Positions 32,197-40,958 are shown, counted from the stretch's first letter. The stretch: 64,000 nucleotides of DNA from Streptomyces sp. NBC_01471 (GCF_041438865.1 NZ_CP109450.1:6140501-6204500); one strand, 5' to 3'. Numbers and translations are program-made. The notes: generated by a model from the sequence alone, not told the origin.

Positions 32197-32565
32197 ATGA
32201 GCAGCACGCCCAGCACACCGCAGTCCAGCAGTCTCGACCCCGCCATCGCCGCGCGCCTCAAGCGCAGCGCGGACGGCCTGGTGCCGGCCATCGCCCAGCA
32301 GTACGACACCGGCGAGGTACTGATGCTCGGCTGGATGGACGACGAGGCCCTGCACCGCACCCTCACCACCGGCCGCTGCACGTACTGGTCGCGCAGCCGC
32401 CGGGAGTACTGGGTCAAGGGCGACACGTCCGGGCACGTGCAGCACGTCAAGTCGGTCGCCCTCGACTGCGACGCCGACACGGTCCTGGTGAAGGTGGACC
32501 AGGTCGGCGCGGCCTGCCACACGGGTGAGCGGACCTGCTTCGACGCGGACATCCTGCTCGGCTGA
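32197..32565 (+). CDS. hisI: Phosphoribosyl-AMP cyclohydrolase
   Basis: Opens the purine ring of phosphoribosyl-AMP in histidine synthesis. The 122-residue monofunctional form (no HisE domain fused) has MLGWMDDEALHRTL, TYWSRSRREYWVKGDTSG, the metal-binding DCDADTVLVKVDQ and the cysteine motif ACHTGERTCF. It is separated from the main his run by a convergent gene and precedes trpE by 51 bases, so it may have its own promoter. Confidence 0.96.
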   Translation: MSSTPSTPQSSSLDPAIAARLKRSADGLVPAIAQQYDTGEVLMLGWMDDEALHRTLTTGRCTYWSRSRREYWVKGDTSGHVQHVKSVALDCDADTVLVKVDQVGAACHTGERTCFDADILLG

Positions 32566-32584
32566 GACGGCGGTCGCGCTGATC

Positions 32585-32610
32585 AGGGGCCCGGCCGCGG
32601 CCCCTAGACT
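32585..32610 (+). promoter_or_regulatory. trpE promoter with palindrome abutting a -10 element
   Basis: TAGACT (32605-32610) ends 6 bases before the trpE ATG, implying a leaderless mRNA. A perfect 7-bp dyad, AGGGGCC-n7-GGCCCCT (32585-32605), runs up to its first base. There is no room for a leader peptide or ribosome-mediated attenuator. The dyad could instead be the hisI terminator. Confidence 0.55.
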
Positions 32611-32616
32611 TCCGCC

Positions 32617-34119
32617 ATGGACCTGGAGACCTTCCGCAAGCTCGCCGCCGACCGCCGCGTCATCCCCGTCAGCCGCACCCTCCTCGCCGACGGAGACACC
32701 CCGGTGGGTCTCTACCGGAAGCTCGCCGCCGAGCGCCCGGGCACCTTCCTCCTGGAGTCCGCCGAGAACGGGCGCACCTGGTCCCGCTACTCCTTCATCG
32801 GCGTACGGTCCGCCGCCACCCTCACCGAGCGCGACGGCGCCACCCACTGGGAGGGCGCCCCGCCGGTCGGCGTGCCGGTCGACGGCGACCCGCTGCAGGC
32901 ACTGCGCGCCACCGTCGAGGCGCTGCACACCCCGCGCGACCTCGCGGGCGGCCTGCCGCCCTTCACCGGCGGCATGGTCGGCTACCTCGGCTACGACATC
33001 GTGCGCCGTCTCGAAAAGGTCGGACCCGGCGAGCGGGACGACCTGAAGCTTCCCGAGCTGACCATGCTGCTCACCTCGGACCTCGCCGTGCTCGACCACT
33101 GGGCGGGCACGGTCATGCTGATCGCCAACGCGATCAACCACAACGACCTCGACACCGGCGTCGACGAGGCGTACGCCGACGCCGTGGCCCGGCTCGACGC
33201 CATGGAGGCCGACCTCACGCGTCCCGCCGGGACCGCGCCCGCCGTGCTGCCCGCGTCCGAGCTTCCCGAGTACACCGCGCTCTGGGGCGGCAAGGACTAC
33301 CAGGACGTGGTCGAGGACATCAAGGAGCGCATCAGGGCGGGGGAGGCCTTCCAGGTCGTGCCGTCCCAGCGTTTCGAGACCGCCTGCACGGCGAGCGCGC
33401 TGGACGTCTACCGGGTACTGCGCGCCACCAACCCCTCGCCGTACATGTACCTCTTCCGCTTCGACGGCTTCGACGTCGTCGGCTCCAGCCCCGAGGCGCT
33501 GGTCAAGGTCGAGGACGGGCGCGCCATGGTGCACCCCATCGCCGGGACCCGGCACCGCGGAGCGACCCCCCGCGAGGACCAGGAACTCGCCGACGAGCTG
33601 CTCGCCGACCCGAAGGAGCGCGCCGAGCACCTGATGCTGGTCGACCTCGGACGCAACGACCTCGGGCGGGTCTGTGAGCCGGGCTCCGTCGAGGTCGTCG
33701 ACTTCATGTCGGTCGAGAAGTACTCCCACGTCATGCACATCGTGTCCACCGTGACGGGCCGGGTCGCCGAGGGGCGCACCGCCTTCGACGTCCTCACCTC
33801 GTGCTTCCCCGCCGGCACGCTCTCCGGCGCTCCCAAGCCGCGCGCGCTGCAGATCATCGACGAGCTGGAGCCCACCCGGCGCGGGCTCTACGGGGGCTGC
33901 GTCGGCTACCTCGACTTCGCGGGCGACTCCGACACCGCCATCGCCATCCGCACGGCGCTGCTGCGCGACGGCACCGCCTATGTCCAGGCCGGGGCGGGCG
34001 TGGTCGCCGATTCCGATCCGGTCTCCGAGGACAACGAGTGCCGCAACAAGGCGGCCGCCGTACTCCGCGCCGTCGGTTCGGCCAACCGCCTCACCCGGCC
34101 TTCGGGGCATAGGGGATAG
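32617..34119 (+). CDS. trpE: Anthranilate synthase component I
   Basis: Makes anthranilate from chorismate, the first committed step to tryptophan. The 500-residue stand-alone form lacks a TrpG domain. Family motifs are present: LLES near the N terminus as part of the tryptophan feedback site, PSPYMYLFRFDGFDVVGSSPE, GTRHRGATPREDQEL, LVDLGRNDLGRV and GAPKPRALQIIDELE. The glutaminase subunit and trpD are not in this window. It starts the trp cluster, ending directly at the following membrane-protein gene. Confidence 0.96.
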   Translation: MDLETFRKLAADRRVIPVSRTLLADGDTPVGLYRKLAAERPGTFLLESAENGRTWSRYSFIGVRSAATLTERDGATHWEGAPPVGVPVDGDPLQALRATVEALHTPRDLAGGLPPFTGGMVGYLGYDIVRRLEKVGPGERDDLKLPELTMLLTSDLAVLDHWAGTVMLIANAINHNDLDTGVDEAYADAVARLDAMEADLTRPAGTAPAVLPASELPEYTALWGGKDYQDVVEDIKERIRAGEAFQVVPSQRFETACTASALDVYRVLRATNPSPYMYLFRFDGFDVVGSSPEALVKVEDGRAMVHPIAGTRHRGATPREDQELADELLADPKERAEHLMLVDLGRNDLGRVCEPGSVEVVDFMSVEKYSHVMHIVSTVTGRVAEGRTAFDVLTSCFPAGTLSGAPKPRALQIIDELEPTRRGLYGGCVGYLDFAGDSDTAIAIRTALLRDGTAYVQAGAGVVADSDPVSEDNECRNKAAAVLRAVGSANRLTRPSGHRG

Positions 34120-34127
34120 TGGAGGGC

Positions 34128-34769
34128 GTGAGTGCCGTACCCCAGCCCCGATCCGAAGCAGGACCGGCCGCAGCCTCCCCGGGCAGCCGCCGCAGTCTTG
34201 CCACCGCTCTGCTACTCGGCGCAGTCGGCGCTGCCGTCGTCCTCCTCGCCTCCGGGCAGACCTGGGCCCGGGGCAACGCCCCGGTCGGCGGCGGCGCCCT
34301 GCCGCTGACGGCCGACGGAGGCGATGTCACCGGGGTGCCCACGGCCCTCGCGATCGTCGGTCTCGCCGCTCTCGTCGCCGTCTTCGCGGTGCGCAGCGCG
34401 GGCCGCCTCTTCGTCTCCGCGCTGCTCGCGCTCTGCGGGGCGGGCGCGGCCGTGGCAGCCGTCGCCGGAGCGAGCGACAGCTCGGCCCTGGACGAGAAGG
34501 CGGCCACCACCGCCGGGAACACCGCCACCACCATCGAGGCGCTCTCGCACACGGCCTGGCCCTACGTGGCCGCGTTCGGCAGCCTGCTGATCCTCTTCGC
34601 CGGCCTGCTCGCCCTCCGCTACGGCAAGCAGTGGCCCACCATGTCCAGCCGGTACGAGCGCGACGGCACCCCGCGGCCGCGCAGGCCGCGCACGGCTCCG
34701 GACCCGGAGCGCCCCGAGGAGATCTGGAAGGCGCTCGACCGCGGCGAGGACCCCACGCGGGGAGCGTGA
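34128..34769 (+). CDS. Trp-biosynthesis-associated membrane protein (TIGR02234 family)
   Basis: About 213 residues with four hydrophobic segments and a basic Pro/Arg-rich cytoplasmic tail. Its place directly after trpE and the residues ASGQTWARG match the actinobacterial family named for association with trp genes. Function is unknown. GTG 34128 sits right after GGAGGG; an in-frame GTG at 34119, overlapping the trpE stop, is the alternative. Either way expression depends on trpE transcription. Confidence 0.85.
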   Translation: MSAVPQPRSEAGPAAASPGSRRSLATALLLGAVGAAVVLLASGQTWARGNAPVGGGALPLTADGGDVTGVPTALAIVGLAALVAVFAVRSAGRLFVSALLALCGAGAAVAAVAGASDSSALDEKAATTAGNTATTIEALSHTAWPYVAAFGSLLILFAGLLALRYGKQWPTMSSRYERDGTPRPRRPRTAPDPERPEEIWKALDRGEDPTRGA

Positions 34770-34921
34770 CGGACAGCTCACCCCCCAGCTCATCCCCCGG
34801 CGCGGCGGTGCGCGACAATGGGCGTGAGCTTCCGGCGCCCGGCCGGGCCACGGCCGGGACGGGCGACCGAGGAACATTCGGCCCGGACAGGGCCTGGACA
34901 CACAGCAACGAGGAGCAACTC

Positions 34922-35170
34922 ATGGCGGGCACCAGCCACGGACACACCCCGGCCGCCTGGACCGGCGTCATCATCGCCTTCATCGGCTTCTGCGTCTCGG
35001 GCGCCTTCATGGTGATGGCCAGCCCGGTCGGGGTCGTCGTCGGACTCGTCGTCGTGGTTCTCGGCGGCGTCGTCGGGCTCGGCATGAAGGCCGCGGGTCT
35101 CGGCATGCCGAAGGAGTCCGAGGCCTTCATCCAGGCCAGGGCCCGGGCCGCCCAGGCGCAGGCGCACTGA
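34922..35170 (+). CDS. HGxxPAAW-family small membrane protein
   Basis: Eighty-two residues with the namesake motif HGHTPAAW at residues 6-13, then two hydrophobic segments separated by a short turn (MASPVG) and a Gln/Ala-rich C terminus. Good ribosome site (GAGGAG). The family is known to me only by this motif and by its occurrence in actinobacterial trp clusters. Confidence 0.88.
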   Translation: MAGTSHGHTPAAWTGVIIAFIGFCVSGAFMVMASPVGVVVGLVVVVLGGVVGLGMKAAGLGMPKESEAFIQARARAAQAQAH

Positions 35171-35273
35171 CGGCCCTCCCCGCGAGCACCGTCCTGCGGG
35201 CGCAGTCCGGCAACCCGGGCTGCGCCTTCTCCTATGAGCTGCGCCTTCCCGTACGAACAGGGAGAATCGCCGA

Positions 35274-35771
35274 GTGGACCCCAACGCGGCCCCTGCCGCT
35301 CTCCGTGCCCCGGCCCCTGCCCAGCAGCCGGCCTGGCCCCCGGCTCCCGGACACCCCGGACCCGCGGCCCCGGAGCCGCTCGTACGCAGGCTGCTCGTAC
35401 CGGCCGGCACGCTGGCCGCGGTCGCCGCCGCCTTCACCTATGTCGGGGCGGTCGACCCCAATCACCCCGGTCACTACCCGGTCTGCCCGCTGTACGCGGT
35501 CACCGGCATCTACTGCCCGGGCTGCGGCGGTCTGCGCAGTGCCCACGCCGTCGCCCACGGCGACTTCGTGGCGGCCCTCGGTGACAACGCGCTCGCTGTC
35601 GTCGGGTACGGCGTCTTCGCCGTGGTCATGGTGGTGTGGCTGATTCGCGCCGTACGGGGTCGGTCCGCGCGATTCACGATCCGGCCGGCCCTCTGGTGGG
35701 GGATCGGCGCCGTCGCCCTGGTCTTCAGCGTGCTGCGCAACCTCCCCATGGGGTCCTTCCTGGCGCCGTGA
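35274..35771 (+). CDS. DUF2752-family membrane protein
   Basis: A 165-residue protein with a Pro/Ala-rich N terminus, then CPLYAVTGIYCPGCGGLRSAHAV, the DUF2752 signature with three conserved cysteines facing the membrane surface, and two more hydrophobic segments. Function is unknown. It lies between the HGxxPAAW gene and trpC. The CPGCGG motif suggests metal or redox chemistry, which is an inference only. Confidence 0.9.
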   Translation: MDPNAAPAALRAPAPAQQPAWPPAPGHPGPAAPEPLVRRLLVPAGTLAAVAAAFTYVGAVDPNHPGHYPVCPLYAVTGIYCPGCGGLRSAHAVAHGDFVAALGDNALAVVGYGVFAVVMVVWLIRAVRGRSARFTIRPALWWGIGAVALVFSVLRNLPMGSFLAP

Positions 35772-35885
35772 GTGTCCACGGACCGGAACTCGCACCGGCC
35801 GGATGCGGGGTGCCGGGTCTTCTGCGGATACCATCGCCATGGCTGATCCTGATCCATCCACACGTCCCGGAAGGGGGCCGCTCGC

Positions 35886-36695
35886 GTGAGTGTGCTCGAC
35901 GAGATCATCGAAGGCGTACGCGCCGACCTCGCGGAGCGGCAGGCGAGCGTCAGCCTCGACGAGCTCAAGGACCGCGCCGCGAAGGCTCCCCAGGCCAAGG
36001 ACGGCGTCGCCGCGCTGCGCGGTGACAGCGTGAAGGTCATCTGCGAGGTCAAGCGCTCCAGCCCCTCGAAGGGCGCGCTGGCCGCCATCGCCGACCCCGC
36101 CGCGCTCGCCGCCGACTACGAGGCGGGCGGCGCGTCCGTCATCTCCGTGCTGACCGAGCAGCGCCGCTTCGGCGGATCGCTGGCCGACCTGGAGGCCGTC
36201 CGCGCCAAGGTCGACATCCCGGTCCTGCGCAAGGACTTCATCGTCACCGCGTACCAGCTCTGGGAGGCGCGCGCGTACGGCGCCGACCTGGTGCTCCTGA
36301 TCGTCGCGGCCCTGGAGCAGGAGGCGCTCGTCTCGCTGATCGAGCGCGCCGAGTCCATCGGGCTGACCCCGCTGGTCGAGGTCCACGACGAGGACGAGGC
36401 CGAGCGCGCGGTCGCCGCCGGAGCCCGGATCATCGGGGTCAACGCACGGAACCTCAAGGACCTCAAGGTCGACCGCGGCACGTTCGAGCGCGTCGCCCCC
36501 GAGATCCCCTCGCACGTGGTCAAGGTCGCCGAGTCCGGTGTCCGCGGCCCGCACGACCTGATCGCCTACGCCAACGAGGGCGCCGACGCCGTGCTGGTCG
36601 GCGAGTCCCTGGTCACCGGCCGCGACCCGAAGGGGGCCGTCGCCGACCTGGTCGCCGCCGGCGCCCACCCGGCGCTGCGCCACGGACGGGACTGA
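35886..36695 (+). CDS. trpC: Indole-3-glycerol phosphate synthase
   Basis: Closes the indole ring from carboxyphenylamino-deoxyribulose phosphate. The 269-residue TIM barrel shows VICEVKRSSPSKG, with the catalytic Lys, DIPVLRKDFIV with the second Lys, and GARIIGVNARNLKDLKVD. It is monofunctional, without a TrpF domain, consistent with PriA serving that step. GTG start with GAAGGGGG upstream. trpM follows after six bases. Confidence 0.96.
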   Translation: MSVLDEIIEGVRADLAERQASVSLDELKDRAAKAPQAKDGVAALRGDSVKVICEVKRSSPSKGALAAIADPAALAADYEAGGASVISVLTEQRRFGGSLADLEAVRAKVDIPVLRKDFIVTAYQLWEARAYGADLVLLIVAALEQEALVSLIERAESIGLTPLVEVHDEDEAERAVAAGARIIGVNARNLKDLKVDRGTFERVAPEIPSHVVKVAESGVRGPHDLIAYANEGADAVLVGESLVTGRDPKGAVADLVAAGAHPALRHGRD

Positions 36696-36701
36696 CCCGG
36701 C

Positions 36702-36839
36702 ATGGCCATCGCCCGTCTCTCGCGTGGGTGCAAGCCCCGCGGCTGCCGTGCGCCCGCACGGCGGGTGCACGGGCGACGGGTGCGCTACCACATCGGCTCC
36801 GAGCCCGGCCAGATCAACGGCATGCGATGGCGCCGCTGA
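36702..36839 (+). CDS. trpM: TrpM, very short Arg-rich protein of the trp cluster (45 aa)
   Basis: An ATG-initiated 45-codon frame beginning MAIARLSRGCKPRGC and ending GQINGMRWRR sits between trpC and trpB. It is strongly basic (Arg-rich), has two cysteines six residues apart and no hydrophobic segment. I recognise this as the trpM (trpX) gene described in S. coelicolor between trpC and trpB, where it was linked to growth, development and antibiotic production. Six bases separate it from trpC. Its size puts it below usual gene-finding thresholds. Molecular role is unknown. Confidence 0.82.
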   Translation: MAIARLSRGCKPRGCRAPARRVHGRRVRYHIGSEPGQINGMRWRR

Positions 36840-36905
36840 GCGGACAGCTCAGCAACGCCACTCACCTCCTGCGTACCACCCCTTACGTACCTGCGGAGAT
36901 CACGC

Positions 36906-38153
36906 ATGTCTTCAGAGTTCTTCATCCCGGATCCGGACGGCCGGATCCCCAGCGCCGAGGGCTACTTCGGCGAGTTCGGCGGCAAGTTCATCCCCGAGGC
37001 GCTCGTCGCCGCGGTGGACGAGGTCGCCGTCGAGTACGACAAGGCCAAGGCCGACCCGGCCTTCGCGGCCGAGCTCAACGACCTCATGGTCAACTACACC
37101 GGCCGGCCGAGCGCCCTCACCGAGGTGCCGCGGTTCGCCGAACACGCCGGTGGCGTGCGGATGTTCCTCAAGCGCGAGGACCTCAACCACACCGGCTCCC
37201 ACAAGATCAACAACGTCCTCGGCCAGGCCCTGCTGACCAAGCGCATGGGCAAGACCCGGGTCATCGCCGAGACCGGGGCCGGTCAGCACGGCGTCGCCAC
37301 GGCGACCGCCTGTGCCCTGTTCGGTCTCGAATGCACCATCTACATGGGCGAGATCGACACCGAGCGCCAGGCGCTCAACGTCGCCAGGATGCGGATGCTC
37401 GGCGCGGAGGTCGTCGCCGTGAAGTCCGGCAGCCGCACCCTCAAGGACGCCATCAACGAGGCGTTCCGCGACTGGGTCGCCAATGTGGACCGCACGCACT
37501 ACCTCTTCGGTACGGTCGCCGGACCGCACCCCTTCCCCGCGATGGTGCGTGACTTCCACCGGGTGATCGGCGTCGAGGCGCGGCGGCAGATCCTGGAGCG
37601 CGCGGGCCGGCTCCCCGACGCCGTCGCCGCGTGCGTGGGCGGCGGCTCCAACGCCATCGGGCTCTTCCACGCGTTCATCCCGGACACCTCGGTGCGGCTG
37701 GTCGGCTTCGAGCCCGCAGGACACGGCATCGCGACCGGCGAGCACGCGGCCACGCTCTCCGCCGGCGAGCCGGGGATCCTGCACGGCTCCCGTTCGTACG
37801 TACTCCAGGACGAGGAGGGCCAGATCACCGAGCCGTACTCGATCTCGGCCGGGCTCGACTACCCGGGCATCGGCCCGGAGCACGCCTATCTGAAGGACGT
37901 CGGACGGGGCGAGTACCGCGCGGTGACCGACGACGAGGCGATGCAGGCGCTGCGGCTGCTGTCGCGCACCGAGGGCATCATCCCGGCCATCGAGTCGGCG
38001 CACGCGCTGGCCGGTGCGCTGGACCTCGGCAAGGAGCTGGGCAAGGACGGGCTGATCGTGGTCAACCTGTCCGGCCGCGGTGACAAGGACATGGACACGG
38101 CTGCCCGTTACTTCGGGCTGTACGACGTGGATGCGGAGGTGGCGGCCAAGTGA
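36906..38153 (+). CDS. trpB: Tryptophan synthase beta chain
   Basis: Condenses indole with serine using PLP. The 415-residue product is the TrpB1 type, with EGYFGEFGGKFIPEAL, the Schiff-base lysine in EDLNHTGSHKINN, the carboxylate loop ETGAGQHGVA, and the phosphate loop CVGGGSNAIG. An ATG 37 residues... preceded by GCGGAGATC provides the start. Its stop overlaps the trpA GTG (GTGA), so alpha and beta subunits are coupled for the alpha2-beta2 complex. Confidence 0.97.
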   Translation: MSSEFFIPDPDGRIPSAEGYFGEFGGKFIPEALVAAVDEVAVEYDKAKADPAFAAELNDLMVNYTGRPSALTEVPRFAEHAGGVRMFLKREDLNHTGSHKINNVLGQALLTKRMGKTRVIAETGAGQHGVATATACALFGLECTIYMGEIDTERQALNVARMRMLGAEVVAVKSGSRTLKDAINEAFRDWVANVDRTHYLFGTVAGPHPFPAMVRDFHRVIGVEARRQILERAGRLPDAVAACVGGGSNAIGLFHAFIPDTSVRLVGFEPAGHGIATGEHAATLSAGEPGILHGSRSYVLQDEEGQITEPYSISAGLDYPGIGPEHAYLKDVGRGEYRAVTDDEAMQALRLLSRTEGIIPAIESAHALAGALDLGKELGKDGLIVVNLSGRGDKDMDTAARYFGLYDVDAEVAAK

Positions 38154-38980
38154 GCGGAAACAGCGGGCACGGCGGCAACACAGAGCTCCTGAGTTCGGTC
38201 CTGGCCGGGGCGAAGGCCGAGGACCGGGCGGCGCTCATCGCGTACCTCCCGGCCGGTTTCCCCACGGTCGACGGCGGTATCGCGGCGGTGAAGGCCGTCA
38301 TCGAGGGCGGCGCCGACATCGTCGAGGTGGGGCTGCCGCACAGCGACCCGGTCCTCGACGGACCGGTCATCCAGACCGCCGACGACATCGCGCTCAAGGG
38401 CGGGGTGAAGATCGCCGACGTCCTGCGCACGGTGCGCGAGGGGTACGAGGCCACCGGCGCGCCCATCCTCGTCATGACGTACTGGAACCCCGTCGACCGG
38501 TACGGCGTCGAGAGGTTCACCGCCGAACTGGCCGAGGCGGGCGGCGCCGGGTGCATCCTGCCCGACCTGCCGGTCCAGGAGTCCGCGCTGTGGCGCGAGC
38601 ACGCGGAGAAGCACGGTCTCGCGACCGTCTTCGTCGTCGCGCCGAGCAGCAGGGACGAACGGCTGGCGACGATCACCGCGGCCGGGTCCGGCTTCGTCTA
38701 CGCGGCCTCGCTGATGGGGGTCACCGGCACCAGGAACTCCGTGGGCGAGCAGGCGCAGGAGCTCGTACGGCGCACCCGCGCCACCACCGAGCTGCCGGTG
38801 TGCGTGGGGCTCGGGGTCTCCAACGCCGAACAGGCCGCCGAGGTCGCGGGATTCGCCGACGGGGTGATCGTCGGTTCCGCGTTCGTCAAGCGGATGCTCG
38901 ACGCGGAGAACGGCGCAGCCGGTCTGGAGGCCGTCCGCGAACTGGCGGGCGACCTGGCCAAGGGCGTACGCCGAAGCTGA
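38150..38980 (+). CDS. trpA: Tryptophan synthase alpha chain
   Basis: Cleaves indole-3-glycerol phosphate and channels indole to TrpB. The 276-residue TIM barrel keeps both catalytic acids, the Glu in DIVEVGLPHSDP and the Asp in GCILPDLPVQE, plus the phosphate loop region VGLGVSNAEQ. Last gene of the trp cluster; a strong hairpin follows the stop by 30 bases. Confidence 0.97.
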   Translation: MSGNSGHGGNTELLSSVLAGAKAEDRAALIAYLPAGFPTVDGGIAAVKAVIEGGADIVEVGLPHSDPVLDGPVIQTADDIALKGGVKIADVLRTVREGYEATGAPILVMTYWNPVDRYGVERFTAELAEAGGAGCILPDLPVQESALWREHAEKHGLATVFVVAPSSRDERLATITAAGSGFVYAASLMGVTGTRNSVGEQAQELVRRTRATTELPVCVGLGVSNAEQAAEVAGFADGVIVGSAFVKRMLDAENGAAGLEAVRELAGDLAKGVRRS

Positions 38981-39009
38981 CGCCGTCGCTCGTACGGGTG
39001 GAACTGGGA

Positions 39010-39037
39010 CCGGGGAGGCACGCTCGTGCCTCCCCGG
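39010..39037 (+). terminator. Terminator hairpin after trpA
   Basis: CCGGGGAGGCAC-GCTC-GTGCCTCCCCGG is a perfect 12-bp stem with a tetraloop, 30 bases beyond trpA. It shows that the downstream DsbA-like gene starts after it rather than at the GTG within the stem. Confidence 0.92.
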
Positions 39038-39052
39038 TTCGTTGCTGCGGGT

Positions 39053-39877
39053 GTGAGCGAGAAGAACCGAGACGCGAAGAGGGCCGCCCGAGAGCGGCTC
39101 GTCGAAGAGCGCGAGAAGCAGAAGGCCCGTGACCGGCGCAAGCGCGGAATGATCGTCGGCGGCTCCGTGGTGGGGGTGCTGGCGCTGGCCGCGGTGATCG
39201 GAGTGGTCGCGGCCAACACCGGCAAGGACAGCGGCGGTTCCAGCGCGAACAGCCCCCTCACCGTGCCGAGTGGTGCGACGGGGAAGGACAGCCTGGCGGT
39301 GCCGGTGGGCGCGAGCGACGCACCGTCCACGCTCACCGTCTGGGAGGACTTCCGCTGCCCGGCCTGCGGCCAGTTCGAGAACGGCTTCCGCAGCACCGTC
39401 CACGAGCTGGAGAAGTCCGGCCGGCTGAAGGTCGAGTACCACATCGCCACGCTCATCGACAGCAACATGGGCGGCACGGGCTCGCTGCGCGCGGCCAACG
39501 CGGCCGCCTGCGCGCAGGACGAGAGGAAGTTCCCCGCCTACCACGACGTGCTCTACGAGAACCAGCCCGAGGAGACCCAGGACCCCTATGCGCAGAACAG
39601 CAAGCTGATCGAGCTGGCGGGGAAGGTCAAGGGGCTGAGGACGGCCGCCTTCACTTCCTGTGTGAACAGCGGGAAGCACGACAGCTGGGTGAAGCGCTCG
39701 AACGCGGCCTTCCAGAAGGGCGGCTTCAGCGGTACCCCGACCGTCGAACTCAACGGCCAGTCGGTCTTCCCCAAGAAGGGGAACGAGCAGATCTCGCCCG
39801 CCAATCTGAAGAAGTGGGTGACCGAGGCCAACCAGGGCAAGAAGGCGGGCACGGTCTCACCGGCGCCCGCGGCCTGA
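39053..39877 (+). CDS. Membrane-anchored DsbA/thioredoxin-like protein (second copy)
   Basis: About 274 residues: a charged cytoplasmic segment (KNRDAKRAARERLVEEREKQ), one membrane anchor (MIVGGSVVGVLALAAVIGVV), a linker, then a DsbA_4-type thioredoxin fold with C-P-A-C in WEDFRCPACGQFE and GTPTVELN as the cis-proline loop. Same plan as the protein at 10280 but with clearly different sequence, so an old paralogue. GTG 39053 is chosen because the other candidate (39026) lies in the trpA terminator. lgt follows; an intervening hairpin suggests separate transcription. Confidence 0.9.
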   Translation: MSEKNRDAKRAARERLVEEREKQKARDRRKRGMIVGGSVVGVLALAAVIGVVAANTGKDSGGSSANSPLTVPSGATGKDSLAVPVGASDAPSTLTVWEDFRCPACGQFENGFRSTVHELEKSGRLKVEYHIATLIDSNMGGTGSLRAANAAACAQDERKFPAYHDVLYENQPEETQDPYAQNSKLIELAGKVKGLRTAAFTSCVNSGKHDSWVKRSNAAFQKGGFSGTPTVELNGQSVFPKKGNEQISPANLKKWVTEANQGKKAGTVSPAPAA

Positions 39878-39912
39878 GCCCACCGGGAGCGGGCCTTGTT
39901 ACGCATACGTTG

Positions 39913-39941
39913 CCGGGCGGGTGGTCCGACGGCCCGCCCGG
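39913..39941 (+). terminator. Hairpin between the DsbA-like gene and lgt
   Basis: CCGGGCGGG-n11-CCCGCCCGG, a perfect 9-bp stem. A -10-like TAGCGT (39947-39952) just downstream probably starts lgt transcription about 3 bases before its ATG. Confidence 0.75.
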
Positions 39942-39962
39942 CCATGTAGCGTCTGCGGTGCC

Positions 39963-40943
39963 ATGAACCTTGCCTTCATCCCCAGTCCGTCGACCGGCGT
40001 GATCCATCTCGGACCGATCCCGCTGCGCGGCTACGCGTTCTGCATCATCATCGGTGTCTTCGTCGCCGTCTGGTACGGCAACAAGCGCTGGGTCGCCCGG
40101 GGCGGCAGCGCGGGCACCGTGGCCGACATCGCGGTCTGGGCCGTGCCCTTCGGCCTGGTCGGCGGGCGGCTCTACCACGTCATCACCGACTACGAGCTGT
40201 ACTTCAGCAGTGGCCGGGACTGGGTCGACGCCTTCAAGATCTGGGAAGGCGGCCTGGGTATCTGGGGCGCGGTCGCGCTCGGCGCGGTCGGCGCCTGGAT
40301 CGGCTGCCGCCGCCGCGGGATCCCGCTCCCCGCATGGGCCGACACACTGGCTCCGGGCCTCGCCTTCGCCCAGGCCATCGGCCGCTGGGGCAACTGGTTC
40401 AACCAGGAGCTGTACGGCAAGCCGACCGATCTGCCCTGGGCGCTGAAGATCAGCGAAGGCACCGACAGGGTCGCCGGGACGTACCACCCGACCTTCCTCT
40501 ACGAGTCGCTCTGGTGCGTCGGCGTCGGCCTCCTCGTCATCTGGGCGGACCGCCGCTTCACGCTCGGCCACGGGCGGGCGTTCGCGCTGTATGTCGCTTC
40601 GTACTGCGTGGGCCGCGCCTGGATCGAGCACATGCGGGTCGACTACGCGCACCACATCCTGGGGCTGCGGCTCAACGACTGGACCGCGCTGATCATGTTC
40701 CTGCTCGCCGTGACGTACTTGGTCGTCTCGTCGAAGCTGCGGCCGGGCCGTGAGGAGACCGTCGAGCCCGCCACCGTCGGGGCCGCCGCCGTCGATGCGG
40801 CCGAGGACGCCCAGGGCGGAGAAACCCGGGACGCCGACGGCGAGGACACCGACGGTCACGCGGGTCCCGACGCACACGACGAGGCAGCCGGGACGGCGGA
40901 GCCGGACGGAGTCAAGGCGGAAGCGCAGGCCGAGAAGGGCTGA
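39963..40943 (+). CDS. lgt: Prolipoprotein diacylglyceryl transferase
   Basis: Attaches diacylglycerol to the lipobox cysteine of prolipoproteins, the step before LspA. The 326-residue product has about seven membrane segments and the family signature GRWGNWFNQELYG, containing the essential Arg/Asn region, plus IWEGGLGIWGAV. The last ~70 residues are an acidic Ala/Glu/Asp-rich cytoplasmic tail typical of Streptomyces Lgt and absent from short homologues. ATG start after a TAGCGT -10-like element. Convergent with the ABC transporter operon. Confidence 0.95.
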   Translation: MNLAFIPSPSTGVIHLGPIPLRGYAFCIIIGVFVAVWYGNKRWVARGGSAGTVADIAVWAVPFGLVGGRLYHVITDYELYFSSGRDWVDAFKIWEGGLGIWGAVALGAVGAWIGCRRRGIPLPAWADTLAPGLAFAQAIGRWGNWFNQELYGKPTDLPWALKISEGTDRVAGTYHPTFLYESLWCVGVGLLVIWADRRFTLGHGRAFALYVASYCVGRAWIEHMRVDYAHHILGLRLNDWTALIMFLLAVTYLVVSSKLRPGREETVEPATVGAAAVDAAEDAQGGETRDADGEDTDGHAGPDAHDEAAGTAEPDGVKAEAQAEKG

Positions 40944-40958
40944 CCGGCACGGGAGGCG

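Noticed and set aside
39026..39052. Earlier GTG start for the second DsbA-like protein
   Set aside because: It lies within the 3' arm of the trpA terminator hairpin, so the start at 39053 is more credible.
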